A stretch of 64,000 nt of DNA, taken from the NCBI GenBank assembly GCA_036785705.1, contig JAWUZG010000056.1, positions 3,101,001 to 3,165,000 of the forward strand. Direction: 5' to 3'. The position numbers and the translations under genes were made by a program. Shown here one piece after another: positions 36,601 through 47,609 of this stretch. The stretch's first letter is position 1. Each line of letters begins with the position of its first letter. Origin of the DNA: Acanthornis magna. Lineage: Eukaryota; Chordata; Aves; Passeriformes; Acanthizidae. The notes beneath the pieces are model-generated. The model did not search any database. It was not told the origin of the DNA and saw only the letters and a program-made list of their open reading frames with translations.

Positions 36601-37462
36601 GAGCTGGGAAAAGAGATGTTACCTCGTGAGTTTGTTTCAAGAGCTTTACCCTATAACTGACAGGTCTTTATTGTTGAATTCCTTCATTGACTTCAAGGTT
36701 AGTTTTTCCATTTCTTTCAAGGTGCTGTGCACTCTGCCTTCTTTTGCATTGGCACACACACTCTGGCTTTTCTCTCTTCGTGTCTCAAGCTGACACACCA
36801 CCTCTTCTTATCTTTGTGCTGACTTCTCTATACCTGTGATTGTTTGGGGTTCTTTTCCTCCTGTGTGCCAGATCATTAGTTTCCCTCCATTGAAGTCCTT
36901 CTGATATCAAATCCTGTTTTGCAAGGGCACTCAGAGTTAATCTCTCACAGGAACTCTACTCCAAGAGAAGAATATGTTTGTGATTGGGCTTTTTAATTCC
37001 CTGTTAGTTGGTATTTTATTATGTCTTCCTGTGGTTGCAAGTCCATGATTTATCTCCAAACAAGTGCCAGCTGCTGCTGACAGTCAGAAAGGGACAGAGC
37101 GACCGCAGTGAATCCAGTACTGTTGTCTTTGCTCAGTTTCCATTCCAGGGACTATGAAAATTTCCCAATTTGGAATTTAAACAGGCAAATCAACCATGAA
37201 GAAGCTGGCTTGTGTACGCAAGGAAACACTTCGTGGTGGGGACCAGTTCATGCAGAGGATGTTTGACCAAAATTATTTCCCTTAGGGAAAGAGTAAATGC
37301 TAATTACTTATCTTGGTGGGCCACAGTTTTTCTTTTTGTGTTCCCCAGTCTCCACTGCAGGCAACTGTTACATAGGATACATGGTGCGGCTCTCTTTTCT
37401 GAGAGATGGCAAGGCTTCTAAGATGGTAAGAAGAACGCAGTAGTTCAAATCACTCACGGCCA
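33601..37462. other. Intron-like stretch downstream of the exon
   Basis: No further exon recognised. It includes an A12 run at 33946-33957 and T-rich patches. Open frames of up to 101 codons have no familiar sequence. Confidence 0.5.
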
Positions 37463-37857
37463 TCATAGAATCACAGATTGGCCTGGATTGGAAGGGACAT
37501 CATTTAGGTCCCCACCCTGTCATAGCCAGGGACATAGCCAGGGACATCTTCCACCATCCCAGGTTGCTCCAAACCCCACCCAGCCTGGCCCTGAGCACTG
37601 CCAGGGATGGGGCAGCCGCAGCTTCTCTGAGGAACCTGTGCCAGGGCCTCACCACTCTCAGAGGGAAGAATTTCTTCCCAATATCTAATCTAAACCTGTG
37701 TCAGTTTGAAGCCGTTCCCCCTTATCCTGTCCCTCCATGCTCTTGTAAAGAGTCTCTATCCATCTGTCCTGTAGGCTCTCTGCAGGTACTGGAAGGCGGA
37801 AATCAAGTCACCCCAAAATGTGTAGCTGTGCTCAAAAGGTTCAGCCTGTGTTCAGTT
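37463..37857 (-). mobile_element. CR1 LINE, 3' fragment of about 395 bp
   Basis: It starts TCATAGAATCACAGATTGG, then AAGGGACATCATTTAGG and GGTTGCTCCAAACCCC, and continues through CTTCTCTGAGGAACCTGTGCC, TTTCTTCCCAATATCTAA and TTGAAGCCGTTCCCCCTT, the familiar antisense order of avian CR1 3' sequence. Similarity fades after about 37790 and is lost near 37857. It lies on the minus strand. A 12-bp unit, CATAGCCAGGGA, is duplicated in tandem at 37521-37544 inside the element. Open frames across it are antisense to the LINE and are not genes. Confidence 0.95.
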
Positions 37858-37859
37858 GA

Positions 37860-39060
37860 AACAGCCAGGAGCTCCAGGGATTTACCCAGATTGTCTTGAT
37901 TGAATACCCAGCAATCCCTCCAGCTGGAGATTGTGTATGTAAAATTAGAGGCACTGGCATTGTCAGAAGCTTGTGCAGGTATAAGAATTGGTAATTTGTA
38001 TGAAATCCCCTTATTTGATAAAAGTTAGGGTTGCTAAAAACCTCAGCCCAGCTACTGAGATTTTGCCCTCGATGTCTTCAGAACATTCCAGCCAATTTAC
38101 AGGCAACTGTGTGGTTATTTGCAGGCTCAGGGCCTCAAAGCTGAGGAACCCAATAAATAAGAAATGTGTATAACTAAATATAGCACCTCTACTTAATCAT
38201 TTCATTCCCTTCCACCTGCTTCCAAAGAACAAAGTTTCAGGCAAAAATCCCTCATGTCAAGTTTCATCTCTGTTCCCATATTTCTGAGTGAATTGCTGCT
38301 CCCCACTGCCCCTCCCAATAGGAGTTCACAGAAGTGCAGCAAGACCTTATTATTCTGTTTATGATAGGATGGTCTATTCCAGTCTGATGCAGTCCATAGT
38401 AAATCCATCTACAGAATTAATTCTGGGCTTGTGAAGAAGAGATGCAAGTAAAAGCTGTAATGATTTACAGTTTGAAGACGCAGTTGATATGAAAATAAAC
38501 ATTGAATCAGTTTCTTCTATATGTCTTAGTTCCATTAGAATAATGACAGTAGGTGACATTTTTCACTTTTTAATTGGTGTTTTGCTGATTTTATCAGAAT
38601 TTCTGCTGATCAAAGCAAACTGGCTATTTATTTATTTTGCAGGGATGCTAACTAATCAGTGGAAGTTTAATGTACTGTAATGAATTTTAAATATCCTCCT
38701 AGTCATTACAAGTGTGTGAATCTAGACTCTCTCTCGTAACAGTTTGAATAATTAATTACTTGAATAGCAAAAAAAGGTAACATTTAATATAATAACATTT
38801 TCTTTGAAATATTTCACTGCACGTTTTATAGCAGCATCTCAAATTAGCAAAGGATAATTCTGACCAATATATCACCCCTGCATGCACACAGCTCACTTAA
38901 CCTAATTCTGACTGCATTGGGTTAGACTGATAGTAAATACCTTAATTACTAGTTTATTCCAGTAGCTTGTTAAATGATGGTTTTTATATTATTTATACTT
39001 CGATGTCTTTGTTTTAGTTGGTTTCTCTTATGTTATTTATCTATACAGGTTTTTAAAAAA
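37860..39060. other. Gene-free stretch, nothing recognised
   Basis: AT-rich, with TTAATTGG and TAATTAATTAC words around 38560-38760 that could belong to a regulatory element. Not strong enough for a separate call. Confidence 0.45.
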
Positions 39061-39063
39061 TCA

Positions 39064-39116
39064 GTGACATGCTTCATGTCACAGTATTTTTTCCTACCAG
39101 TTGTGGCATGCCACAA
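39064..39116. repeat. Two adjacent palindromes
   Basis: GTGACATG (39064-39071) pairs with CATGTCAC (39075-39082) over a three-base loop. Eighteen bases on, TTGTGGCATGCCACAA (39101-39116) is a perfect 16-bp palindrome with no loop. Both can be protein-binding dyads or form small cruciforms. No repeat family is recognised. Confidence 0.85.
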
Positions 39117-39119
39117 ATT

Positions 39120-41180
39120 ATCCTCATGAGTATAAAAGAAAAAGTGAAATTTAAAAAAAAAAAGAGTTACAGAAAAATTAATGTAGTTCGTTAAATTCTG
39201 GATACAATTCTTCACGCGTCCTCTTGTGCAGGAAAGAACTTCAGCATTCATTCAAATGTTTAGGACTACAGCGTATTCCCTGAATTAGAGCACTGATCTT
39301 TGAGGACTTAAAGCCAAGCTGAAAAGACTTTTGTTTCAGTTTACTTTACCTGCACATCTCTAGTCAGAGCCTGGTACACTTTTTGACATTGTGTGTTTCC
39401 ACTCTTTGCTCTGAACTAGACTTCATTCCAATATCTTGGTAACTGAATGTGAGATGAATGCCTGGGATTTCATGTGTTTTTATTTCTGGATTTCAGTTGA
39501 GGCAAGACAAACAAAAAACCCCTCCTCACTCTTCCAATTGTGCTAAGAGTTAGTCCAGTTCTGGACTCAAAAGAGGCATATTCAGTTCTCAGAATGCTGG
39601 GGTTTGGGAAGGAACTTGATGTCATTTTAGCTGCAGTGCATATGTTGTTTTAATATGCCCTTTTTCAGTGGGATGTGTGGAATGCCATGGATCAGTCCCT
39701 CAGCAGATGATCCTCATCCCTGAGGCTCAGGGCAGGTGCTGGGCTGTGCCTGGGCAGGGAAAGCCAAGTGCAAAGTCAATCCACTGAAACTACAAGGCGG
39801 GAGCACTGTGAGGGCTCTTTCAGTGAGAACAAAATTTGTGTTATTGTGAAATGAGAGAATCAATACGAGATTTGTGCTGCTCAAAAGAAATATTCTGGGT
39901 GCATTATTAAGCACTCTTCAAAGCCATGAGAATCTTGCTTCTGAAGCACTAGACCAGATGTAGATCCTGTGTATAGGGAGCAGAGGGGGTTTTTACATGT
40001 CTGTTTGGATCATTTTCAGTGTCCAAATAAGAGATTTTAACCTTCCTTGAGAACATCTAAATGGGAAACCGTAGACAGATTTCAAAGTGCAAAGTGTAAA
40101 TACTTAAATTTCAGCAAAAGAAAAAATTCTCTAAGGCTTGTTTTATTTATTTTTTAAATTTTGGGCTCTTAGAAGTATGTGGAAGCAATTCATAAATTTT
40201 GAGGGGGTTTTTTGGCAATGATGTTTTAATAAACAGTAATGTTTTAATAAAAAAATTATAAAGTAATGAGTTGGCTACTATGTCAGTGATTAAATTCTGA
40301 ACTTGCTTGTTAAAATTCATCTCGCACGGTCTAAAACTGTAAAATAAAGACAATTTAAAATGAAGAGTGAAATAGTGTAACAGAAAGCATCCAAGCTCAT
40401 ACAGAATTCATATCTTCCGCTGACACACTGTTGAGAGACTCTACCTAATTCCAGTACGTTTTAGGTCTTGTTTGAAACATAAATTTAGTTGGTCTGCAAC
40501 TACTCTGGATTTGAATAGCATTACAACATAAATATCAAATTAACTTGCAGGCAGCTAGTTCCGGTCTGTCTTGCACCATTTAAGATATTTAGACAGGTGT
40601 GGCTGGTCTTTTGAGGAGCCTGGAAAGGCTTTTCCATGCCCATCTGGAAGGTGTCCACCCCTGGCTGAAGCTGTGCAGTGGCTGAGCCTGGTGGATGCTG
40701 TGGCTCCTGTGCTTGGTTCTGGTCTCTGAGGTGGGCAGTGGTGAGATACCCCCAGGGTGGGAGTGTTCTGGGCCACTTCAGATCTCAGGGACAAGTGGCA
40801 TTCCCACACTTGCTGTAACAATGGTAGAAAACCAGCAGAGCTTCTCCCTTTATAAAAAGTAATGGACAGGTGAATATGTGTAAGATGTTTTGATTTTTAT
40901 TTACGTCCAGAATATGCTGAGTTCTACCTTTACTACCACAGCAAAAGTGATATAATATTCCCAAAATAATCCTAATAAACTTACTTGAGAGGATTATACA
41001 AAAAGACAAATTAAAGGAAAAACACTGATGTGTTGTGATTTTATTTGTTGTCTGTTGCTTCTTGTAGTGCATTTAACATGTAAAAAAGACAGAGCTGCAA
41101 TTTGTGGAATGAGACTGATTTTGTACCAAAATTTTTCCTTACTTATCAGTAGCTATGCTGGAATCATCTGGTCTGTTGGG
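39120..41180. other. Gene-free stretch with a small duplication
   Basis: ATGTTTTAATAAA is repeated with an 18-bp period at 40221-40233 and 40239-40251. The GC-richer block 40560-40800 holds an 88-codon minus-strand frame without recognised similarity. No exon pair seen. Confidence 0.5.
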
Positions 41181-41560
41181 GTTTGGTAGCTTGAGGAATT
41201 AATGAATATTCATTCCTTTTCCCTGGGTACAAAGTAAAATAACTAGTAATTAGTATAATATTTAATACTCCTATTCAAAATAAATAAATCTTTTGTGAAA
41301 AAAAATCTAATTATTATAATGTAGCAACTTCTGCGTGTGTAACTGAAATTGGATGTGCTGTTTTGAAAATGCTTTTAAGCCCTCATTTACATGTTTCCAG
41401 ATCAGTTAATTATTCCCCTTGTATGCATAAAACAGAACTCTGGATTGTACTTGCATATATTATTCATTTTGCTATCTATCTTCTAAGTTTAGCTGATTCT
41501 AATATTTTAATTTTACATTATTATTATACCAGTGATATTTGTCTTCTGATATGAAAATTA
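41180..41560. promoter_or_regulatory. Candidate conserved element with POU-like palindrome
   Basis: AATGAATATTCATT at 41201-41214 is a perfect 14-bp palindrome, resembling the dimeric binding sites of POU homeodomain proteins. It is followed by ACTAGTAATTAGTATAAT, CTAATTATTATAATG and GTTAATTATTCC. The whole block has homeodomain-core density similar to those at 13.3 and 14.8 kb. Confidence 0.35.
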
Positions 41561-41569
41561 TTCTTGTCT

Positions 41570-44078
41570 GCACTTAGTTTTATGCTCATTTTTAGATGAA
41601 GTGGCTTACATGGTAGTAAGTGTGACTATTACAACTTGGGTCTTGTGTTTTGCTTGTTCTAAATTAGTCACGTCGTGTGTTTCTGAGGAAGGGGACGGTC
41701 TCACATGGGGACCTTGGCTTTTGCCAGTGAGGTCATGAGCCAGAGAAAAATGTAACTAATAAAGGGGAGGGGCCTTGAATCTGGTCACCAGAATCAGAGC
41801 TTAGGAGTTGCCCTAACAAGGCCTGACCCAAAGCTTGCTGGAATCTGCAGAAGGATTTGTGGTCATTTTTAAGGAGATCTTTTGTGTTTATCTCAACATT
41901 AGTTGTTGAATGTAATATTTCCCTGGTGTCCGTTTAGGTTATCATTGCCCCAGTCACTAGGTGAAGGCCATTCCTGGCCATGAAAGTGTGAGTGGGGAGA
42001 TGTTTGACACCCCTGGAGCTGTACAGTTCCCTTGTGGGCACTGGTATGTACAAACCATGGTCTCATGTACACCACCACACCGGGGCTGCTCTCTCTTCTT
42101 CAGAAAGACATGCAGTGGGGCAGTCTCTGTGTCTATGCTTGGAAGTCCATGTGTGGTAGTCATACAGATGCACAGCTTGGAAATCATTGTTGCCTTCTGA
42201 CTTAACAAATTAGTAAGTTGTTACTCCATTTAGTATTGATTTCCGTCCCCAAGAAGGAACTCTCAAAGGTGCAGGACAGGCTGTCGCTGTGTGCCAAGAG
42301 ATGAGCCCTGTGTGCTCTGACTGCTGCTGTGGTGCCTCTTGGTGTGAGAGATGGAAGCTGAGGCTTCTGCCATCTCCATCCCAGTCTTGATGAGATAATA
42401 AACAGAAATAGGTTTTTACTAATTTAAATTTTGCCTTGATTTGTCGTATGTGTCTCTTGTGTCTCAGAAAGAAACTTGAGCAAAACTTACCAGGTAGACA
42501 TTAAGTGTTTTACTAACCCTGCCATGTTACATATTTTTCTTTCTTTTTGGGGGGGCATTAGAATTTTCAGTGAGCTTTGGTTGGGTGACAGGGCTTTGGC
42601 TAGAGCTGCCAGCCACAGAGCATGAGAAACAGCGAGGTACTGAGTGCTCCTGTTAAACAGAAGTTTAAGGTTAAGGATGTCTGAAAGGATGACATAAAAT
42701 CTGTGCAGAATTCAAGAAGAACTGCATAATGCAGAGTGGTAAATGCCAGGGAGGAGTTCACAACCAAAGACAACTAAGTAGCTGGGTTAAATGAGATGAA
42801 GATACCACAGCGTTTTATGGGCACACACAGAGGAAGGGTTTAAATGATGCAGGTCAATCAGGAAATTGTATTAAATAGACATGGAAAAGTCTGCGCAGTC
42901 CCCTCCTCTCAGAGCCATGTGTCAGGCTTTGCCAGAGGCTGGCAGATCTTACCAACTTTTGCTCTTGGCTCATGTTTTCGAGGCTGTCACATCAACTGTC
43001 ATGACTTTGTGTTTAAGTGAAATAGTAAATTGAAAGGAAGGAGCATGAAGCATGTGCCACCCTGCTGTTTTTCATGTGCTGGCCCAGAGCCCTGCCTGCA
43101 TACAAGGAGCTAAAGAATTGCAGGGGGGTAAGAGAGGCTTATTCATAACAGTAAATTTGAGAAACCCTTTTTCTTTCTTTTCAGTACTGAAAGGACTGAA
43201 GGCCAGTTCTCTGTGTGAATAGTTTCAAACTCTTTGTTTTAGTTGTATTGCACTGTACATTTTGCTTCAGGTGCTGTGAACTTTGATATCAGTAAGTTGT
43301 AACTGAACTGAAGGTAATATAATGCTTTAGATACTCCTTGAACATTAAGAAATTTTGGGCAGTATTGCCAAAACAAACTTCTTTTATTCTTATTTAGGAT
43401 CTGTAAGTAGGTGATTCTTGGTAATTTGTTTTTCATTGTTTGACTTTGCTTTTTCCTAATAATTCCTTTTAAAATTTGCTTTGAAGTATATTAATGTAAA
43501 AAGTATAAAGACTTCAATAAATAACATAGGCCCTTGGGGCAGGAACATGCCTATTCAGTTTTTTAAACCTTTGTGCTTATTTACAATGCTGCAAGAAGAA
43601 TTATTGATGATAATACTCTAAGTTGTTTTCTAATAAATTTCTATTGAAAGGTTTTGTTAGAAAGGCTGAAGAGACAGGAGCAACAAAAATGAACAGGCTT
43701 AAAAGGTGATGTTATAAAACCTTCCTACAAAGCATTTCATTGAATGGAAGGTAAGAGAATTTACTTTGCTGCTTCCAGGTAGGTTAGAACTATAGTTAGG
43801 GACAAATAAATTTTGACTTCTAACATTTAAATTCCTCCAGTTGTCCTTCAGCTCAGCTCTGTTCCTGCCTCTGTTGTGTCAGAGATTTAGTGGTAAATTA
43901 TAAAATGTGATTCAGCTGTGTTTGTGTTCATCATCTCTAAGAAGTTAATAAACACTGTAGCACTGAGATCAGAAGTCCATGGACTCCTTTTATCTCTCTT
44001 GTGCCATAACCTTGGCTACAGCACCAGGGCATTGTTCCTCTCATGACTTAGCAGTCATTGGCCAGCAGTTCCCCAAAA
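41570..44078. other. Gene-free stretch, nothing recognised
   Basis: Somewhat GC-richer patches at 41690-42380 and 42890-43130 hold AATAAAGGGGAGGGG and similar words, but no repeat family or gene was recognised. Confidence 0.5.
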
Positions 44079-44079
44079 A

Positions 44080-44760
44080 TCATAGAATGGTTTGGGTTGG
44101 AAGGAACTTTAGAAATCATCTCATTCCAACCCCCCTGCCGTGGGCAGGGACACCTTCCACTAGACCAGATTGCTCCAGCCCCTGTCCAACCTGGATGGGG
44201 ACCAGCCTTGGACACTTCCAGGGGTGGAACAGCCACAGCTTCTCTGGCTCCTCTTTTGAAACCCTTTTAGGTGCTGGAAGGGGCTCTAAGGTCTCCTCAG
44301 AGCCTTCTCTTCTCCAGGCTGAACAGCCCCAGCTCTCTCACCCTGTCTTCATGGCAGAACTGCTTCAGCTCTTGCATCATCTTTGTGGCCTCCTGTAGAG
44401 TGGCTCCAAGTGCCTGTCCTTGCTGTGCTGAGTGTCCCAGAGCGAGGTGCAGCACTGCAGGTGGGGTCTGACCAGGGCCAATCACAAGGGGATGGAGCAG
44501 GCAGGGACAATGCCCTCCCTTGACCCGCTGGCCGTGCTCCTTCGGGTGCAGCCCAGGGCACAGCTGATTCCTTGACACTGCTGGCTCACCGACACCCCCG
44601 AGTCCTTCCCGGGGCTGCTCTCCCTCCATTCCCCATGCAGCCTCTGTTTGTGCTTGGATCTGCCCTGGCTGGGCACAGGCCCTCGCACTTGGTATTGCTG
44701 AACTTGGTGAGGTTTGCACAGGTCACCTCTCACTCCTATTCAAACCTGCTTCACCAGCTG
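44080..44760 (-). mobile_element. CR1 LINE, 3' fragment with ORF2 relic
   Basis: The block begins ATCATAGAATGGTTTGGG, TTGGAAGGAACTTTAGAAATC and ATTCCAACCCCCCTGCC, the standard CR1 3' end in antisense. It extends about 680 bp through the end of ORF2 on the minus strand. Compared with the copy at 37.5 kb, the interval between the CTTCTCTG and CTGGAAGG landmarks is about 25 bp instead of about 157 bp, so some 130 bp have been lost or replaced near 44247-44270. The right-hand edge is approximate. Confidence 0.95.
44297..44719 (-). pseudogene. CR1 ORF2 C-terminal fragment (dead)
   Basis: A 140-codon minus-strand frame ends in DRVRELGLFSLEKRRL, matching the conserved block after the reverse-transcriptase domain of CR1 ORF2. 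The preceding HSAQQGQALGATLQEATKMM segment is a degraded form of the usual linker. The start is an artefact of the open frame, not a real initiation codon: upstream endonuclease and reverse-transcriptase domains are missing because the insertion is 5'-truncated. The frame ends where the deletion around 44.25 kb begins. It encodes no functional enzyme. Confidence 0.8.
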
Positions 44761-44764
44761 ACCT

Positions 44765-47305
44765 GATTCACCTGCTTTTTTTCTTCTTGCGAGTGATATA
44801 AAATTCCAGTAAATGATTAAGTAAGGAAGAAATATTTTATTCTGCAGATACTTTGGCATGTGTACCATTTCTCATTTTAACAACATAATTAGATTGGGTT
44901 TCACAAAACGTATTGTTGAGATGAATATATTTATTTTAAATGCTTGAATTTTATTAAACTTATATTTTTAAAGGGAACATTTCTGTGAAAAACAATCACA
45001 CTAGATGTGGTATTTTTTATAAGTGCTTTTACATTTGTCATGTATATCTGATTTTCACAGGGGCCTGCCAAGATTTATCAGTAAATTTCTGCATTTAGGA
45101 AATGTTAGCAGAGACAATTGCATAGCATTTTACATAGGAAGCCCATTGCAATCTCCACAGTTTTACCTCCTTCCCTTCAGAGAGGAAAAAATTTTAAAAA
45201 AATCCAAACAAAATATTTGACATTAAGAATTTTTTTAAGTTTCCACATTCTCTTTGGCCTTTTAGAGGAAGATGCACCTGAGTAAGAAATTATCGAAACT
45301 GTGCAATGCAAACTATCAAGCATTCTTTGAGCTTCCAATATTCCAGACAGATTCTCTAGAAAAAGGAACTATTTGCTGTTTCCACTCATGTCAAAAGACT
45401 GGGGTATTTTACTGCACTTGCTTGTGGTGTATTTTTTCAACACTTTATTTCCTGAGAAGGCCAAGGGACTTTGAGGTACCTATTCCTTTGTTTTGAAGTA
45501 GCCAGTTCTTTGAAAATTCAGTTTGAGGTGAGTGCCTTTGCATCTCCAGAGAATTCTGGTGGAACTTTCCTGATATACTTTGGGTTGCATATTAAATTAA
45601 ATTGAAATTCACGTCCCATTGGAATATGTCAACTATTAGGTCATCTGTGAATGTTTTAACATCAGTGAAGCCACATATTTCTGACTTCTGCTTCTATGAA
45701 TCCAAACCTTTCACACTGGGGAATTGGTGATGCTGTCTGAGTTTGTTCCATAAAAACAGCTCAGGTGTTCAGTAATGTAGAGAGCAGAAGCCTCTGGGAA
45801 TCATTTTGCTGCTGGGCATGACTGCAAACGTTTCCCTTTTCCTTCCAAACACCCACTAGTCAGGTAACTGAGATGTGCTATTATTGATCTGCAGAGCTAC
45901 CACTGGGCTAGTCACTTGTCATACAAAATGTGTCAAAATTTGCACATCAATTGCAGCAGTTACTTCAAAAATCATACTTCTCTATGAAAATAAAACAGAA
46001 AATCACACGCCACTTAAACACCTCAGCAATAATTCTCTTGCTTCAGGCACCTGAGCTGTAATAAATGTTGGCATTTTCATTCCAAATCTTTTTTTTTTCT
46101 GAGAAATTTAAAAGAGCACTGTCAATTCATGCCATTTAGAAGCAACCATAGCATGCATGAATGGGACAGAAAGCTGGCAATTAGGCCAGTCAGCTGCCCA
46201 GTGTTTGCTTTCTTCTTGCACTTGCCATCCTGCTTCTCTTCTCTGCTCTGTTACTGTAATTTTGCAGGGTACAGCAAGGTTTTTTCTCAGCTGCATACAT
46301 AACATTCTTCTAGAAAACTGTTTTGGCATGTATATGTTGTGTCCAAGTGCATGCCCAAATCCAAATCAATATACGAATTTTTCTTGTTGTTTGGAGATAA
46401 ATAAAATAAATCAGTAATATAACTGGTCATGTTGAAATTCACTGTTCAGCATTATGAATCTCAGGGTGAACTCACCCATTTCTTCCTGAAAATTTCTAGC
46501 TTAAACATCTTGCTCTAAAGATATCTATATTTTTTTCACCATCTAAAATTACTTTGCTGGAACACAGAAAATTTCACTTGAAAGAGAACTTAGTTTAAAT
46601 TCTAAAATAGAACAAGTTTTATATTATTTTTTCTTCTTCTTCTTAGATATGGGGTGACCTTAAAAATCCTCCACTATTTTGTATCTATTTTAGATCAATG
46701 TTTCATCAGTGCCATAAAAATACTTCTTTTTTTTCATTTATAATTACTAGCTTTTCAGGGCTTCAGACATTTCTCAGAGGAACTATTTTGACTACTAGGT
46801 AGCTGGAATACTAGATAAAACACAAAATATAAGTGAAATATTTGCACAGAAAAGTATTGTTGATGTGCACCTTCCAAATCAAAAGGAAGGCTCTTGAGTC
46901 TTATTGTAATTAGAGATCAGTGAAGTGGTTTTATTAGCAATGCAGATTCTCTTGGAATAACTAATTTTGTTCTACATTTATTGAACCTAAGTGAAGCTAA
47001 TCCTACTGAAAAATGTTTCGAATGCAGTGGTGGTCCAACCCATCACCTGGTAGAAAAGCCTTGCTGAGAGCAATGGTTACATTTGTGACAGGCAAAAGAT
47101 TTCCACTGAGATGGTAACAGCGAGTTACATGAATAAGACTGCAGACTGTGGATGGAGGATGCATCCTGACTGGAGAAGAGAGCTTTTCCCGAGCTTCTTG
47201 GCTCTGGTGTCTCATCTTCTGAGCTCAGCCAGGGACTCTGCGTCACCGAGCAGCTGCAAGGATACAATTCTGTCCCTTTCTTTCTTCATCCTCACCTTGA
47301 AGGGG
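44765..47305. other. Gene-free stretch, nothing recognised
   Basis: AT-rich, short open frames, no repeat family recognised; TTC repeats at about 46631-46644. Confidence 0.5.
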
Positions 47306-47329
47306 TGTTTTGTTTATTTTTTCTTCCAG

Positions 47330-47519
47330 AAAGGAAGCCAGTAAAGTCTGCCCAGGTGTGGTCCCCTCTTTCATTTGTTATGCTCCTGAACTCTGGCAGA
47401 GGTGCTTTATCAATGCTTGGAGGAAGTGAAAAGGAAACAGGAAGCCCAAATGCTCGAAGCTGCGGGCATAGACATAACTGTGAGACAAAATTACCTGTGT
47501 GCAATTGGGGTAATTTCAT
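47330..47519 (+). other. Weak exon-like block
   Basis: A strong acceptor-like tract (TTTATTTTTTCTTCCAG, AG at 47328-47329) precedes a frame open to 47604. Entered after one base carried over from an upstream exon, this frame stays open, which is the phase left by the exon at 33495-33598. The donor at about 47511 (GGG|GTAATT) is poor, and the predicted residues (SGRGALSMLGGSEKETGSPN) match nothing I know. It may be a cryptic site. Confidence 0.15.
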
Positions 47520-47609
47520 GGGAAATTGTCTGCTAAACAATTTTCAAAATTTGGGTCTGTACCAAGCAATTCATACGGTAAATCTCTTTGGGCTTTCACC
47601 TTAATCTAT

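Noticed and set aside
37488..37899. + strand frames of 66 and 111 codons
   Set aside because: Antisense to the CR1 copy at 37463-37857.
43979..44398. + strand frame of 139 codons
   Set aside because: Mostly antisense to the CR1 3' end starting at 44080, with no splice signals or domain.
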